Assembly (NCBI GenBank): GCA_009702045.1
Contig: WLIV01000002.1
Coordinates: 186,001-250,000 of the forward strand
Length of the DNA stretch: 64,000 nucleotides
DNA from: Actinomycetota bacterium
GTDB taxonomy: Bacteria > Actinomycetota > Acidimicrobiia > Acidimicrobiales > Ilumatobacteraceae
Direction of reading: 5' to 3'
Numbering within the stretch: the first letter of the stretch is position 1; each line of letters opens with the position of its first letter. The notes beneath the pieces are model-generated. The model made no database searches. It saw nothing but the letters and a program-made list of their open reading frames with translations, and was not told the DNA's origin. The translations under genes were made by a program, and so were the position numbers. Shown here piece by piece: positions 15,107 to 24,163 of the stretch.

Positions 15107-16059
15107 ACATGGGCGGCATGGTGCCGACCGCACTCCCGCAGTGCCACGAGACCGAGTTCATCCGCGCCGACGGCCGACCACAACCAGCGTTTCGCGATCA
15201 GCTGCGGCGTATCCACTCATGGCGCAATGCCTGGACGGTGCTGTTCCTCTATCTCCAGACGGCGGCCGTGGTCTGGGCCACCGTGGTGTTCGCACCGTGG
15301 GTCTGGCCGATCACGTTCCTGTTGATGGGGCGCACATTCGCTCAATACCTGTCGCTGATGCACGAGGCCGCCCACCGCCTGTTGTTCGCCAACAAGCGCG
15401 CCAACGACTTCACCGGGCGCTGGCTACTGGGCTTTCCCAGTTGGACGAACACCGACGGCTACCGGCGGGTGCACGCAGCACACCACCGCGAGGAGTTCGG
15501 CCCCGACGAGCCCGACCTCGCGTTGTACTGCGGCTACCCGATCACCCCAGCCAGCTTTCGCCGCAAGCTGCTGCGTGACGCCACCGGCCGCACTGGACTG
15601 AAGTTGATGGCGCAGTTCTTCGCCGGTGCGCGGAGCCCGCTACCGATCGTGCGGCACACGTTCTGGAAGATCATCGCCGTGCAAGCGGTCCTGCTCGGGG
15701 CCGCTGTCGCCAGCGGCCAATGGTGGCTCTACCCGTGCTTCTGGCTGGCGCCATACCTCACCGTGTGGCGGGTGATCAACCGCCTGCGTTCGGTCGCCGA
15801 ACACGGCGGGATGGGTGCCTCGCCCGACCGGCGCAACACGACCCATGCCGTGCGCCAACATCTGCCGGCGCGGTGTGTGCTGGTGCCGTACCGGATCGGC
15901 ATGCATCTCCCCCATCACGTTGACGCCGGGGTGCCGTTCCGCAGCCTGCCAAGGCTGGACCGTGCACTTCGGGAGGCCGGCTACCTCGACGACACGTTCG
16001 AACACCCCAGCTATCCAGCGATATGGAAAGCGCTCCAGGGGTTTCCACTACGGCCATAG
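15103..16059 (+). CDS. Fatty acid desaturase-type membrane diiron enzyme
   Basis: Introduces a double bond or hydroxyl group into lipids using a diiron centre. Three His boxes are visible: HEAAH in the first loop, HAAHH about 40 residues later and HLPHH near the C-terminus, with hydrophobic segments around residues 36-75 and 190-225. The GTG start overlapping the upstream stop (GTGA) was chosen; ATG codons 2 and 5 codons downstream are alternatives. It is coupled to the MBL hydrolase. An electron donor is not encoded here. Confidence 0.85.
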   Translation: MNMGGMVPTALPQCHETEFIRADGRPQPAFRDQLRRIHSWRNAWTVLFLYLQTAAVVWATVVFAPWVWPITFLLMGRTFAQYLSLMHEAAHRLLFANKRANDFTGRWLLGFPSWTNTDGYRRVHAAHHREEFGPDEPDLALYCGYPITPASFRRKLLRDATGRTGLKLMAQFFAGARSPLPIVRHTFWKIIAVQAVLLGAAVASGQWWLYPCFWLAPYLTVWRVINRLRSVAEHGGMGASPDRRNTTHAVRQHLPARCVLVPYRIGMHLPHHVDAGVPFRSLPRLDRALREAGYLDDTFEHPSYPAIWKALQGFPLRP

Positions 16060-16078
16060 GGGAAATACACTGGGGGCC

Positions 16079-16840
16079 GTGACCAGTCCTGAGCTCTTCC
16101 GCATCGCCGACCTGCACGCCCGGCCCATCAGCGACGAAGGCGACGCAAACGACATCCTTCGCGGGCTGTCGCTCACCGTCGCCGAAGGCGAAGTGCACGC
16201 GATCATGGGTCCCAACGGGTCCGGAAAGAGCACCCTGGCCAGCACGTTGTTGGCTTCCCCCGAGTATGAGGTGACATCCGGTCAGGTGTTCTTCCAGGGC
16301 GACGACATCACCGACTGGCCCACCAACGTGCGCGCCAAGGCCGGTATGTTCCTCGCCTTCCAGTACCCGCAGGAGATCCCCGGCGTCTCGGTGATCCAGT
16401 TCCTGCGTCAGGCGCTGTCGGCACGCAAGGGGCTCGACCTCAGCGTGCTCGAGCTGCGTCTGGCCACGATGGACTGGATGAAGCGCCTCGGCATGGACAG
16501 CTCGTTCGTCGACCGCTACCTCAACGAGGGCTTCAGCGGCGGCGAGAAGAAGCGCAACGAGATCATGCAGATGGCGATCCTCGAACCCGAGTTGGCGATC
16601 CTCGACGAGACCGACAGCGGCCTCGACATCGACGCCCTGCGCATCGTCGCCAAGGGGATCCGCGAGATCCGCGTCGACCGCCCGAAGATGGGCGTCGTGT
16701 TGATCACCCACTACCAACGCCTGCTCGACGAGGTTCGCCCCGACCACGTGCACATCATGGTGGAGGGTCGCATCGTCGCCAGCGGCGGCATGGAGTTGGC
16801 CGCGCAGCTCGAGAAGGACGGATACGAGGCATTCCGGTGA
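16079..16840 (+). CDS. sufC: SufC, Fe-S assembly ATPase
   Basis: ABC-type ATPase that works with SufB and SufD to build Fe-S clusters in the cytosol. It has 253 residues with Walker A GPNGSGKST (44-52), signature FSGGEKKR (152-159) and Walker B LAILDETDSGLD (172-183), all typical of SufC. The start is GTG. It overlaps sufS by 4 bases. sufB and sufD, normally next to it, are absent from the window. Confidence 0.95.
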   Translation: MTSPELFRIADLHARPISDEGDANDILRGLSLTVAEGEVHAIMGPNGSGKSTLASTLLASPEYEVTSGQVFFQGDDITDWPTNVRAKAGMFLAFQYPQEIPGVSVIQFLRQALSARKGLDLSVLELRLATMDWMKRLGMDSSFVDRYLNEGFSGGEKKRNEIMQMAILEPELAILDETDSGLDIDALRIVAKGIREIRVDRPKMGVVLITHYQRLLDEVRPDHVHIMVEGRIVASGGMELAAQLEKDGYEAFR

Positions 16841-18078
16841 CCACCACCGCACTCGACCTGGCTGCGATCAAGCAGCAGTTCCCGCTGTTGCAGCGCGAAG
16901 TCAACGGAGCACCACTGGTGTACCTCGACTCCGCAAACACATCGCAGAAGCCGTCCGTCGTCATCGACACGATGACTGCCTTCCTGCGCAACTCGTACGC
17001 CCCCATCAACCGCAGCGCGTACCAGTTGGCCTCCGAGGCCACCGACGCCTACGAAGGCGCCCGCACCAAAGTGCAGCACTTCATCAACGCTCGCCGCGTG
17101 CACGAGGTCGTGTTCACCAAGAACGCCACTGAGGCGCTGAACTTAGTGGCGCACTCCTGGGGCCGCACGAACCTGCGCGAGGGCGATGTGGTGGTGCTCA
17201 CGCACATGGAGCACCACGCCAACATCGTGCCGTGGCACATGCTCGTGGCCGAACGCGGCATCGTGCTGCGCTGGGTACCGCTCACCGCCGACGGCCAACT
17301 CGACCTCACCACGCTTCCGCAACTGCTCGACGGGGCGAAGGTGTTCAGCTTCACTGCGATGAGCAACGTGCTCGGCAGCATCACGCCGGTGCAGCAACTG
17401 TGCGCAGCGGCCCACGCAGCTGGCGCACTTGCAATCGTCGACGGCTGTCAGTACGTCCCGCACAACGTCACCGATGTGCAGGCGTGGGGCGCCGACTTCA
17501 TGGCCTTCAGCAGTCACAAGATGTGCGGCCCCTCCGGTGTCGGCGTGCTGTACGGCCGCGAGGCGCTGCTCGACGCAATGCCCCCGTTCCTCGGTGGCGG
17601 CAACATGATCGCCGACGTGCGCCTCGACGGCTTCACTACCGCTGAACTGCCCGCCAAATTCGAGGCCGGCACTCCGCCGATCACCGAGGTCGTCGGTTTG
17701 GGCGCAGCCGTCGACTTCCTCACGGGCCTCGGCATGGCGAACATCCGCGAGCACGAGATCGAGATCGCCGACTACGCGTTGCGCACACTGACCGAACGTT
17801 TCGGCGACGACATCACGCTGCACGGCCCCACCGACACCTCGGTGCGCGGTTCCACATTCAGCCTGGCTTTTCGCGGGATCCACCCGCACGACCTCAGCCA
17901 GGTGCTCGACCAGAAGAACGTCTGTGTGCGGGCCGGGCATCACTGTGCGAAACCGCTGATGCGCCTGCTGGGCGTGTCGGCGACCGCTCGCGCGAGTTTC
18001 TATCTCTACAACGACACCGACGATGTCGACACGCTGGCAGATGCCCTCGACGGCGCTAGCGCTATCTTCGGGTTCTAA
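16837..18078 (+). CDS. sufS: SufS cysteine desulfurase
   Basis: PLP enzyme that removes sulfur from cysteine and passes it to SufU. It has 413 residues; the PLP lysine is Lys228 (SSHKMCGPSG) and the persulfide cysteine is Cys370 (RAGHHCAKPLM), as in group II desulfurases. The GTG start overlaps the sufC stop, and sufU follows after 18 bases with a GAGGA-like ribosome site. Confidence 0.95.
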   Translation: MTTTALDLAAIKQQFPLLQREVNGAPLVYLDSANTSQKPSVVIDTMTAFLRNSYAPINRSAYQLASEATDAYEGARTKVQHFINARRVHEVVFTKNATEALNLVAHSWGRTNLREGDVVVLTHMEHHANIVPWHMLVAERGIVLRWVPLTADGQLDLTTLPQLLDGAKVFSFTAMSNVLGSITPVQQLCAAAHAAGALAIVDGCQYVPHNVTDVQAWGADFMAFSSHKMCGPSGVGVLYGREALLDAMPPFLGGGNMIADVRLDGFTTAELPAKFEAGTPPITEVVGLGAAVDFLTGLGMANIREHEIEIADYALRTLTERFGDDITLHGPTDTSVRGSTFSLAFRGIHPHDLSQVLDQKNVCVRAGHHCAKPLMRLLGVSATARASFYLYNDTDDVDTLADALDGASAIFGF

Positions 18079-18096
18079 CACGGCGAGGAGGCCACG

Positions 18097-18543
18097 ATGC
18101 CTGGTTTGGAAGACCTGTACCGAGAGATCATCCTCGACCACCACCGCAACCCGCGCAACCGCGGCGAGTTGCCACCGCCGGCACCTCACGCCATCGGCCA
18201 CAACCCGCTGTGTGGCGACGAGATCGAGGTGTACCTGCAGGTCGAGAACGGTCGTGTCGTCGACATCAAGGTTGGCGGTCAGGGCTGCAGTATCTCGCAG
18301 AGCAGCGCGTCGATGATGAGCCAAGCCGTCAAGGGCAAGCCCATCGCTGAGGTGCAGGCCCTCGTACGCCGGTTCAAGGGGATGATGAGCATTCCCGATG
18401 CCGACGGCAACGCGATCGAGCCTGATCCAGCGGTGACGTTGGGCGACATGGAAGCACTGCAGGGTGTGGTGAAATACCCCGTGCGCATCAAGTGCGCGAT
18501 CCTCGGCTGGAACACGCTGCTGGAAGCGCTGGAACAAGTGTGA
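18097..18543 (+). CDS. sufU: SufU sulfur-transfer protein
   Basis: Zinc protein that accepts sulfur from SufS. At 148 residues it has the SufU ligands Cys39 and Asp41 (LCGDE), Cys64 (GQGCSISQSSAS) and Cys133 (IKCAILGW), and the SufU-specific insertion of about 20 residues between the second and third cysteines. It ends in a GTGA overlap with the nucleoside hydrolase gene, so that gene is probably read from the same message. Confidence 0.95.
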   Translation: MPGLEDLYREIILDHHRNPRNRGELPPPAPHAIGHNPLCGDEIEVYLQVENGRVVDIKVGGQGCSISQSSASMMSQAVKGKPIAEVQALVRRFKGMMSIPDADGNAIEPDPAVTLGDMEALQGVVKYPVRIKCAILGWNTLLEALEQV

Positions 18544-19511
18544 GCGCTCCGCGCAAGATCATCATCGACACCGACCCAGGTATCGATGATGCGATGGCGA
18601 TCTTCTACGCACTGGCGTCACCCGAACTTGATGTTGTCGGCCTCACCACGGTGTTCGGCAATGCCCACGTCGATGTGTGCACAGCCAACGCGATCCGCAT
18701 CCTCGATATCGCTGGCCGCTCCGACATCCCCGTCGCCGAGGGCGCCGCCCGGCCGCTGGCCATGGCCTACCGCGGGCCGGCCGATTTCGTGCACGGCGTG
18801 AATGGGCTCGCCGACATGCCGCTGGCTGCGCCGTCGCGGGTGCCACACGCGCTCGACGCTGCCCACTTCATCATCGATCAGGTGCTGGCATGCCCGGGCG
18901 AGATCACGCTCGTACCGATTGGTCCACTTACCAACATCGCGCTGGCAATGTTGCTACGACCCGACCTCGCCCAGCACCTCGCCGGCATGGTGATCATGGG
19001 CGGCAACGCGTTCGTCGGCGGCAACGCGTCGCCGGCCGCCGAAGCCAACATCCTCAACGACCCGGAGGCGGCGGACATCGTGTTCGGTGCCGACTGCCCG
19101 ATCGTGATGTGCGGGCTGGATGTCACCGAGGCCACCGTCATGTCCAGCGAGCAGATCGCGAACATCGCAACCATCGACAATGACCGCGCTCGTCTTGCGG
19201 CAGTCATCCTGCCGTACTACCGCGACTTCCATCTGTCGCACGGTGGCCCCGACGGCATCCATGTGCACGACAGCACCTGCATCTCGTACCTCATCGCCCC
19301 GCAGCACTATCGCACCGTGCAACACCCCGTGCGTGTGGACACCGGCCAGGGTGTCGGCCGCGGCAAAACCTGGGCGGCCACCCGCCACGCGTTGTCGGCC
19401 GCAGCCTGGGCCGGCCGTCGTGCGGTCACGATCCTCACCGAGGTCGACAGTGCCGCGGTCGTCGCGCTGGAACTCGATCGCCTGGCCCTCGAACAGCGAG
19501 CAGGGAGCTGA
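18540..19511 (+). CDS. Inosine/uridine-preferring nucleoside hydrolase
   Basis: Calcium-dependent enzyme that splits ribonucleosides into base and ribose for salvage. The N-terminal DTDPGIDD (10-17) is the family's metal-binding signature; a later Asp lies in HVHDSTCISYLI, also typical. Length 323 is normal. The GTG start shares bases with the sufU stop; earlier codons would lie inside sufU. No metabolic link to Fe-S assembly is obvious, so the coupling may be only positional. Confidence 0.9.
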   Translation: MSAPRKIIIDTDPGIDDAMAIFYALASPELDVVGLTTVFGNAHVDVCTANAIRILDIAGRSDIPVAEGAARPLAMAYRGPADFVHGVNGLADMPLAAPSRVPHALDAAHFIIDQVLACPGEITLVPIGPLTNIALAMLLRPDLAQHLAGMVIMGGNAFVGGNASPAAEANILNDPEAADIVFGADCPIVMCGLDVTEATVMSSEQIANIATIDNDRARLAAVILPYYRDFHLSHGGPDGIHVHDSTCISYLIAPQHYRTVQHPVRVDTGQGVGRGKTWAATRHALSAAAWAGRRAVTILTEVDSAAVVALELDRLALEQRAGS

Positions 19512-19512
19512 G

Positions 19513-20190
19513 ATGCACGAACTGTTCGACGAGATAGCCCCGACACCCGAGGGTGTATCGGCCGACGACATGGTGCACGAGCGTTCGTACGTCGTACGTG
19601 CATACCGCAAGGACGACACCACCATGGTCGTCCGCGGCGCAGTGCGCGACCAGAAGCCACCGGGGCTGTACCTGCAGGGCGATCCCGAGCCGTTGACGGT
19701 GCACCACATGATCGTCGACCTGACGGTGACGCTGCCCACGTTGGAGATCACCGCCGCCAAGGTCGTGATGGAACACCACCCCTATCCCACATGCCCGACC
19801 ATCACGGAGCACTATGGCAAGTTGGTGGGCATGTCGATCGCGCGCGGATTCACACACAAGGTGCGCGAAATGTTCGGAGGTCCGCGGGGCTGTACTCACA
19901 CCAGCGCACTCCTGCAGGCGATGGGTCCGGCTGTGGTGCAAGCCACTTGGTCAATGCGCATTCTCGCGGCACGCAATGGTGCCGGTGGCGACGGCCCCGA
20001 CATGAGCCTGCCCGAGGGCCGCGCCCGGGCGGTCGCCCACAACCTGAACACCTGCCATGTGTGGGACGAGGACGGCGAGTACGTGACCAATGCGTTGGAA
20101 GGTCGACCGCCGGCATTTCCGATCACGGTGGGCAAACGACTGGCGAAGTTGGGGCGCGACCCCAGCACGTGGAACTTCGGCGACGCCTAG
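19513..20190 (+). CDS. DUF2889-family protein
   Basis: A 225-residue protein resembling the DUF2889 family. Recognisable parts are ERSYVVRAYRKDDTTMVVRG, the MVEH-like HHMIVDLTVTLPTLEI strand, the EHHPYPTCP segment and the central RGFTHKVREMFGGPRGCTH. These proteins are of unknown function and often sit near aromatic-degradation genes; here the neighbour is a nucleoside hydrolase one base upstream. It overlaps the convergent M24 peptidase by 4 bases. Confidence 0.75.
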   Translation: MHELFDEIAPTPEGVSADDMVHERSYVVRAYRKDDTTMVVRGAVRDQKPPGLYLQGDPEPLTVHHMIVDLTVTLPTLEITAAKVVMEHHPYPTCPTITEHYGKLVGMSIARGFTHKVREMFGGPRGCTHTSALLQAMGPAVVQATWSMRILAARNGAGGDGPDMSLPEGRARAVAHNLNTCHVWDEDGEYVTNALEGRPPAFPITVGKRLAKLGRDPSTWNFGDA

Positions 20191-21305
20191 TTCAGCACCA
20201 CGAGCGAGTGGTCGACGAAGTTCATCGAGAGCGGACCTGCCTCGGCGGCAACCACGATGTCTTCGAGCCGCATACCCCAACGACCCGGAACGTAGATCCC
20301 CGGCTCAACGCTGAACGCGTGGCCCGCCGCGAGCGGCAGCGTGTTGCCCTCCACCATGTACGGGTCTTCGTGCGCCTCCATCCCGATGCCGTGGCCGGTG
20401 CGATGGATGAAGTACTCGCCGAATCCGGCATCGGTGATCACTCTGCGAGCAGCGCGGTCGACGTCCTGGCACGCAGCGCCAACCACTCCTGCGGCCACAC
20501 CGGCGGCGTGCGCGGCGTGCAGCACGGCGTAGGCCTCGGCGATCTCGGCGCTCACCGGGCCGGTGTGTACACAACGGGTGATGTCGCTGCAGTAGCCATC
20601 CATCGTGCCGCCGATGTCGCACAGCACCAGCTCGCCCTCACGGATGACCCGCGAGCCCGGATGGTGGTGCGGCGAGGCAGCGTTCTCGCCTGCGGCCACG
20701 ATCGCGAAATTCACGGACTGATGGCCCTCGGCGAGGATGCGCCGCGACAGGTCGGCGCTCACTTCCGCCTCGGTGCGGCCGACGAGCGGCACCTCTCCGG
20801 CGTGCAGTTGTGCGGCGACCCGGTCGATTGCCGCACCGGCGGCCTGGAGCGCCGCGATCTCGGCTGCGTCCTTCCGCATCCGCAGGTCGTTCATCACCGT
20901 CGTGCTGCGCACGTACTGCGTCGCCGAGCCAGGCCAGTGCCCCAACAGTTCGACGAGGAAGCGGGCCCACATCGTGTCGCCCACCGCCGCAACCTGCGGA
21001 CTCGGCAGCAGCCCGGCAACGATCGCCACCGGGTCCTCGAGCTCACCCCACGGTCGCAGCGTGAACACACCGGTCTGTTCAGTGACGCGGGGGGCCTCCA
21101 GACCTGGAATCACCAGCGTCACCTCGCCATCGCGGGGCACCACCAACATCGTCAGTCGTTCGAGTGGCATCGCCTCGTAGCCGGTGAGATACGGAAGGTC
21201 GCTGCCCACCGAAACGAGCAGTACCTCGACCCCAGCGCGCTCCATCGACTCACGGGCGCGCTCGATGCGCGAGCGGAACACCGAGGAAGGAGAGACAGCT
21301 GCCAT
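20187..21305 (-). CDS. M24 aminopeptidase P-like metallopeptidase
   Basis: A 372-residue pita-bread-fold peptidase (Xaa-Pro aminopeptidase type). The creatinase-like N-terminal domain covers about 1-140. Metal ligands are visible in CDIGGTMDGYCSD (two Asp), the TGHGIGM His and the C-terminal FSVEPGIY and RLEDIVV glutamates. It would remove N-terminal residues before proline or act on related substrates. It is divergent from a zinc lipoprotein gene with a 52-bp gap. Confidence 0.9.
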   Translation of the reverse strand: MAAVSPSSVFRSRIERARESMERAGVEVLLVSVGSDLPYLTGYEAMPLERLTMLVVPRDGEVTLVIPGLEAPRVTEQTGVFTLRPWGELEDPVAIVAGLLPSPQVAAVGDTMWARFLVELLGHWPGSATQYVRSTTVMNDLRMRKDAAEIAALQAAGAAIDRVAAQLHAGEVPLVGRTEAEVSADLSRRILAEGHQSVNFAIVAAGENAASPHHHPGSRVIREGELVLCDIGGTMDGYCSDITRCVHTGPVSAEIAEAYAVLHAAHAAGVAAGVVGAACQDVDRAARRVITDAGFGEYFIHRTGHGIGMEAHEDPYMVEGNTLPLAAGHAFSVEPGIYVPGRWGMRLEDIVVAAEAGPLSMNFVDHSLVVLN

Positions 21306-21357
21306 CGACCCATTCTGGCGGCTCGCGTGGTCCGATACATGCGCGTATGCTCAGGAT

Positions 21358-22839
21358 GTGCGTACTCGAACCGTGAGTCTCATCGTTCTCATCGCTCTCG
21401 CTGCGACGGCCTGTGGCGCCGCCGACTCCGGCGTCACCGCCACTCGCGCTCGCAAAGGTGCTGGCGGAGGCATCATCACCGGCGACACCACGAACGGCCC
21501 GCAGAAGGACTACCCGATCATTGACGGCGTGGTCGACTTCGGCGAACGCGGGCCCGTCCACCCCGAGTACGACGGCTTTCTGACGGCCGCCTTCGCCGAC
21601 ATCCAATCCTTCTGGGCGACCGCCTACCCGGACACGTACAGCACTGCCTGGACCCCATTGTCCGGTGGCATCTATGCGGCCTATCCCGACCGCGAGGCAG
21701 AGATCCCGGGCTGCGGCGGTGGCACCACGTCCAGCTACAACGACGTCGCGACCCGCGGAGCCTTCTACTGCCCGGTCACCGACTTCATGGCCTACGACGA
21801 CGACGGCCTGCTCCCCAGCCTGGTCGATTCGCTCGGCCGCGAGGCAGTCGCCATCGTGCTCGCCCATGAGTTCGGGCACGCAGTGCAGAACCGCGCCGGG
21901 GAAGGTTCCCAGCGCGTCGTGCTGAAGGAGCAGCAGGCCGACTGCTTCGCCGGCGCATGGTCGGCACACGTCGCCGCCGGAGCCAGCGACACGATCCGCT
22001 TCGACGACAAGGCGGTGCGCGCCGGACTCGTGGCCATGCTGAGCATCAGCGACCCCCTGCTGAGCGACGGCACCAATCCGCTCGACGTACAAGACGCCCA
22101 CGGCACCGGCTTCGACCGCGTCGGAGCATTCCAGGACGGGTACGAGGGTGGTGTGCAACGCTGCAAGACGTTCTTCACCGAGGATCGTCTCAGCAAGCTG
22201 ATCGACATCCCGTTCGACCCGAACGATCCGAACGCCGGCAACCTGCCACTCGTGGATCCGAACCCGGATCCCACCAACGGAGCCAACGACATCGTCACGG
22301 TCATCCCCGCCGGTCTCGACGAATTCTGGGTGGCGCTCACCAAGGACAACTCGATCACCTTCACCCCCCCGACATACAGCGCGTACAGCGCCAACGGCCC
22401 GTTCCCCACGTGCTCGGGTATCGATGCCGCGGCGTGGAAGAGCAACGTGATCTATTGCGTGGGCGACAACACGATCTACTGGGACCAGGACTACGCCTTG
22501 CGGCTCTCCTCTGACCCGCACTTCGGCGACATGAGCGTCGGCTATTTGTTCTCCGGTGCCTACGGCGAAGCAATCCAGGTCGTGCTGAAGAGCACCGCCT
22601 CCGGAGAGAACCGGGCACTCGGCAACGACTGCCTCACCGGAGCATGGGTGGCCTCAATCCTGCCACCAGCCACCGACAAGAAGATCGTTCTGTCTGCCGG
22701 CGATCTCGATGAGGCCGTCTCGACGATGATCGCCCTCAGCGACCCCAGCACCGACACCAACGTGGTGGGCAGTGCCTTCGAGAAGGTGAGCGCATTCCGC
22801 AAGGGCGTGCTCGGCGGCCTCGCCGCCTGCCAGGGGTAG
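21358..22839 (+). CDS. Secreted neutral zinc metallopeptidase, lipoprotein
   Basis: A 493-residue exported protease. An N-terminal signal with Cys19 in ALAATACGAAD suggests a lipoprotein. The zinc site is HEFGH (His170, Glu171, His174), and Glu191 in KEQQADCFAGAW is the third-ligand candidate; this matches the YpfJ-like neutral zinc metallopeptidase family. The rest of the chain has repeated metallopeptidase-domain-like segments (GYLFSGAYGEA and SDPSTDTN). A TATGCT -10 box ends 6 bases before the GTG, fixing the start. It converges with an L,D-transpeptidase gene. Confidence 0.82.
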   Translation: MRTRTVSLIVLIALAATACGAADSGVTATRARKGAGGGIITGDTTNGPQKDYPIIDGVVDFGERGPVHPEYDGFLTAAFADIQSFWATAYPDTYSTAWTPLSGGIYAAYPDREAEIPGCGGGTTSSYNDVATRGAFYCPVTDFMAYDDDGLLPSLVDSLGREAVAIVLAHEFGHAVQNRAGEGSQRVVLKEQQADCFAGAWSAHVAAGASDTIRFDDKAVRAGLVAMLSISDPLLSDGTNPLDVQDAHGTGFDRVGAFQDGYEGGVQRCKTFFTEDRLSKLIDIPFDPNDPNAGNLPLVDPNPDPTNGANDIVTVIPAGLDEFWVALTKDNSITFTPPTYSAYSANGPFPTCSGIDAAAWKSNVIYCVGDNTIYWDQDYALRLSSDPHFGDMSVGYLFSGAYGEAIQVVLKSTASGENRALGNDCLTGAWVASILPPATDKKIVLSAGDLDEAVSTMIALSDPSTDTNVVGSAFEKVSAFRKGVLGGLAACQG

Positions 22840-22844
22840 CGCAG

Positions 22845-24095
22845 CTACGACCCCGTCGTCGGCGGCGGCGTGGTGATCGTTGTCGTCGACGGCGGCGTGG
22901 TGGCCGTCGCCGTCGTGGTGGTGGCCACCGGCTTCTTGGTGGTGGTGGTCGCCACGATCGTGGTGGTGGTGGTGGGCTCGAGGGTCAGCGTGCTGTGCGT
23001 GTTGCGGTAGTTGAACACCGGCAGCATCTCGTCCTTGCTGTACTGCTCGGGTTCCTTGCCGTCCTGACCCCACACGTAGACGCGGTCGTTCTTGGCGACG
23101 AGACCCGGGAAGTAGTTGGCGATCCACTGCGGAATACGGATACATCCGTGCGACGCCGGCAGGTTCGGCACCGAATCAGCACCGTGCACGGCGATGCCGT
23201 AGTTGAAGTACACCGGGTTCATCATTCCGCCGAGTGGGCCCAGGCGCTTGCCGACGTAGCGACGATAGAAGAGGAACACCCCGCCCGGTGTCTTGGACAC
23301 ACCGCACACATCTTTCAGCAGGGTCTTCTCGAGTGGCACCCCGTTGTCATCGGTGTCCTGCTCGATGACCTCGCACCACTCCTGCCCACTGCCCGAAGAG
23401 ATGTGCGTGATCAGCTTGGCGTGATCGTTGGTGAACACGATGGCGGTCTGCAACGGCAGGTAGATCTCCATATGCGTGTTGTTCGGTTCCTGACGACGCG
23501 GGTTGAAGACCAGTGGATCCTGCATCTTCTGCCACATCTCGTCGGTGACGACACCGACCTGCTGGTCGTACGGGGTGCGGTAGACCAACCCCTCGAACGC
23601 CCAGACGGCCTGTTGCGTGCCGCTGCCGAAGTTGCCGTCATTCGGGCCCGGATCGAAGCCGAGATCGTGCAGCCGGCGCTGCAGCGCCTCCACCTCAGCA
23701 CCCGACGCACCCTTGCCCAGCGTCACCGAGAGATGCGTCTTGGGTCCGGCCGTACCGACCACCACGACACCGGCCTTGGTATTGGCCGGCACCGTGAGCT
23801 GTGCCTGATCGGCTCCCGGATTGGGGCCTGATACCTCGTTGGAGTTGCCGCCGTTGCCGGAGAAGCCAACGAACACCACCACGGTGAGCACGACGGCCGC
23901 AGCAATCGCTGGAGTCCACCGCCCCATCGACGCTGTCTGCGTGGGCCGGGGTGTGGCTCCGGTGTGCGAGCGACTAGCGCTCGGGCGGGCTGCCGGACGA
24001 GCCGGCTCCTTCTGCGGAGGCCGACGCGCGCCCGACTGCGGCGGTGAGCCATGCTGGCGGCGCGGTGGTTGTGCAGGGGGCCTACGGTCGGTCAC
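22845..24095 (-). CDS. L,D-transpeptidase with peptidoglycan-binding domain and Thr-rich tail
   Basis: Cross-links or anchors to peptidoglycan. The 416-residue protein has a Pro/Arg-rich cytoplasmic head (1-58), a transmembrane helix (61-79), a peptidoglycan-binding repeat (about 122-190) and a YkuD catalytic domain with His304 (VHGADS) and SHGCIR with Cys318. The final 43 residues (374-416) are nearly all Thr, Pro, Ala and Lys, a low-complexity tail that may be surface exposed or glycosylated. The start is GTG. No tRNA was accepted in the short upstream gap. Confidence 0.85.
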   Translation of the reverse strand: MTDRRPPAQPPRRQHGSPPQSGARRPPQKEPARPAARPSASRSHTGATPRPTQTASMGRWTPAIAAAVVLTVVVFVGFSGNGGNSNEVSGPNPGADQAQLTVPANTKAGVVVVGTAGPKTHLSVTLGKGASGAEVEALQRRLHDLGFDPGPNDGNFGSGTQQAVWAFEGLVYRTPYDQQVGVVTDEMWQKMQDPLVFNPRRQEPNNTHMEIYLPLQTAIVFTNDHAKLITHISSGSGQEWCEVIEQDTDDNGVPLEKTLLKDVCGVSKTPGGVFLFYRRYVGKRLGPLGGMMNPVYFNYGIAVHGADSVPNLPASHGCIRIPQWIANYFPGLVAKNDRVYVWGQDGKEPEQYSKDEMLPVFNYRNTHSTLTLEPTTTTTIVATTTTKKPVATTTTATATTPPSTTTITTPPPTTGS

Positions 24096-24163
24096 GAACT
24101 ACTCCGGGGGGATTCGAACGGCCAATCTACCCGGCGGCCACGCACGGGGGACCGCAGGGTGGC

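Noticed and set aside
24111-24120. GATTCGAACG resembles a tRNA T-loop (GTTCGAATC on the minus strand)
   Set aside because: The flanking bases do not pair as a T-stem (GGCCG against CCCCC) and no acceptor or anticodon stem can be formed around it.
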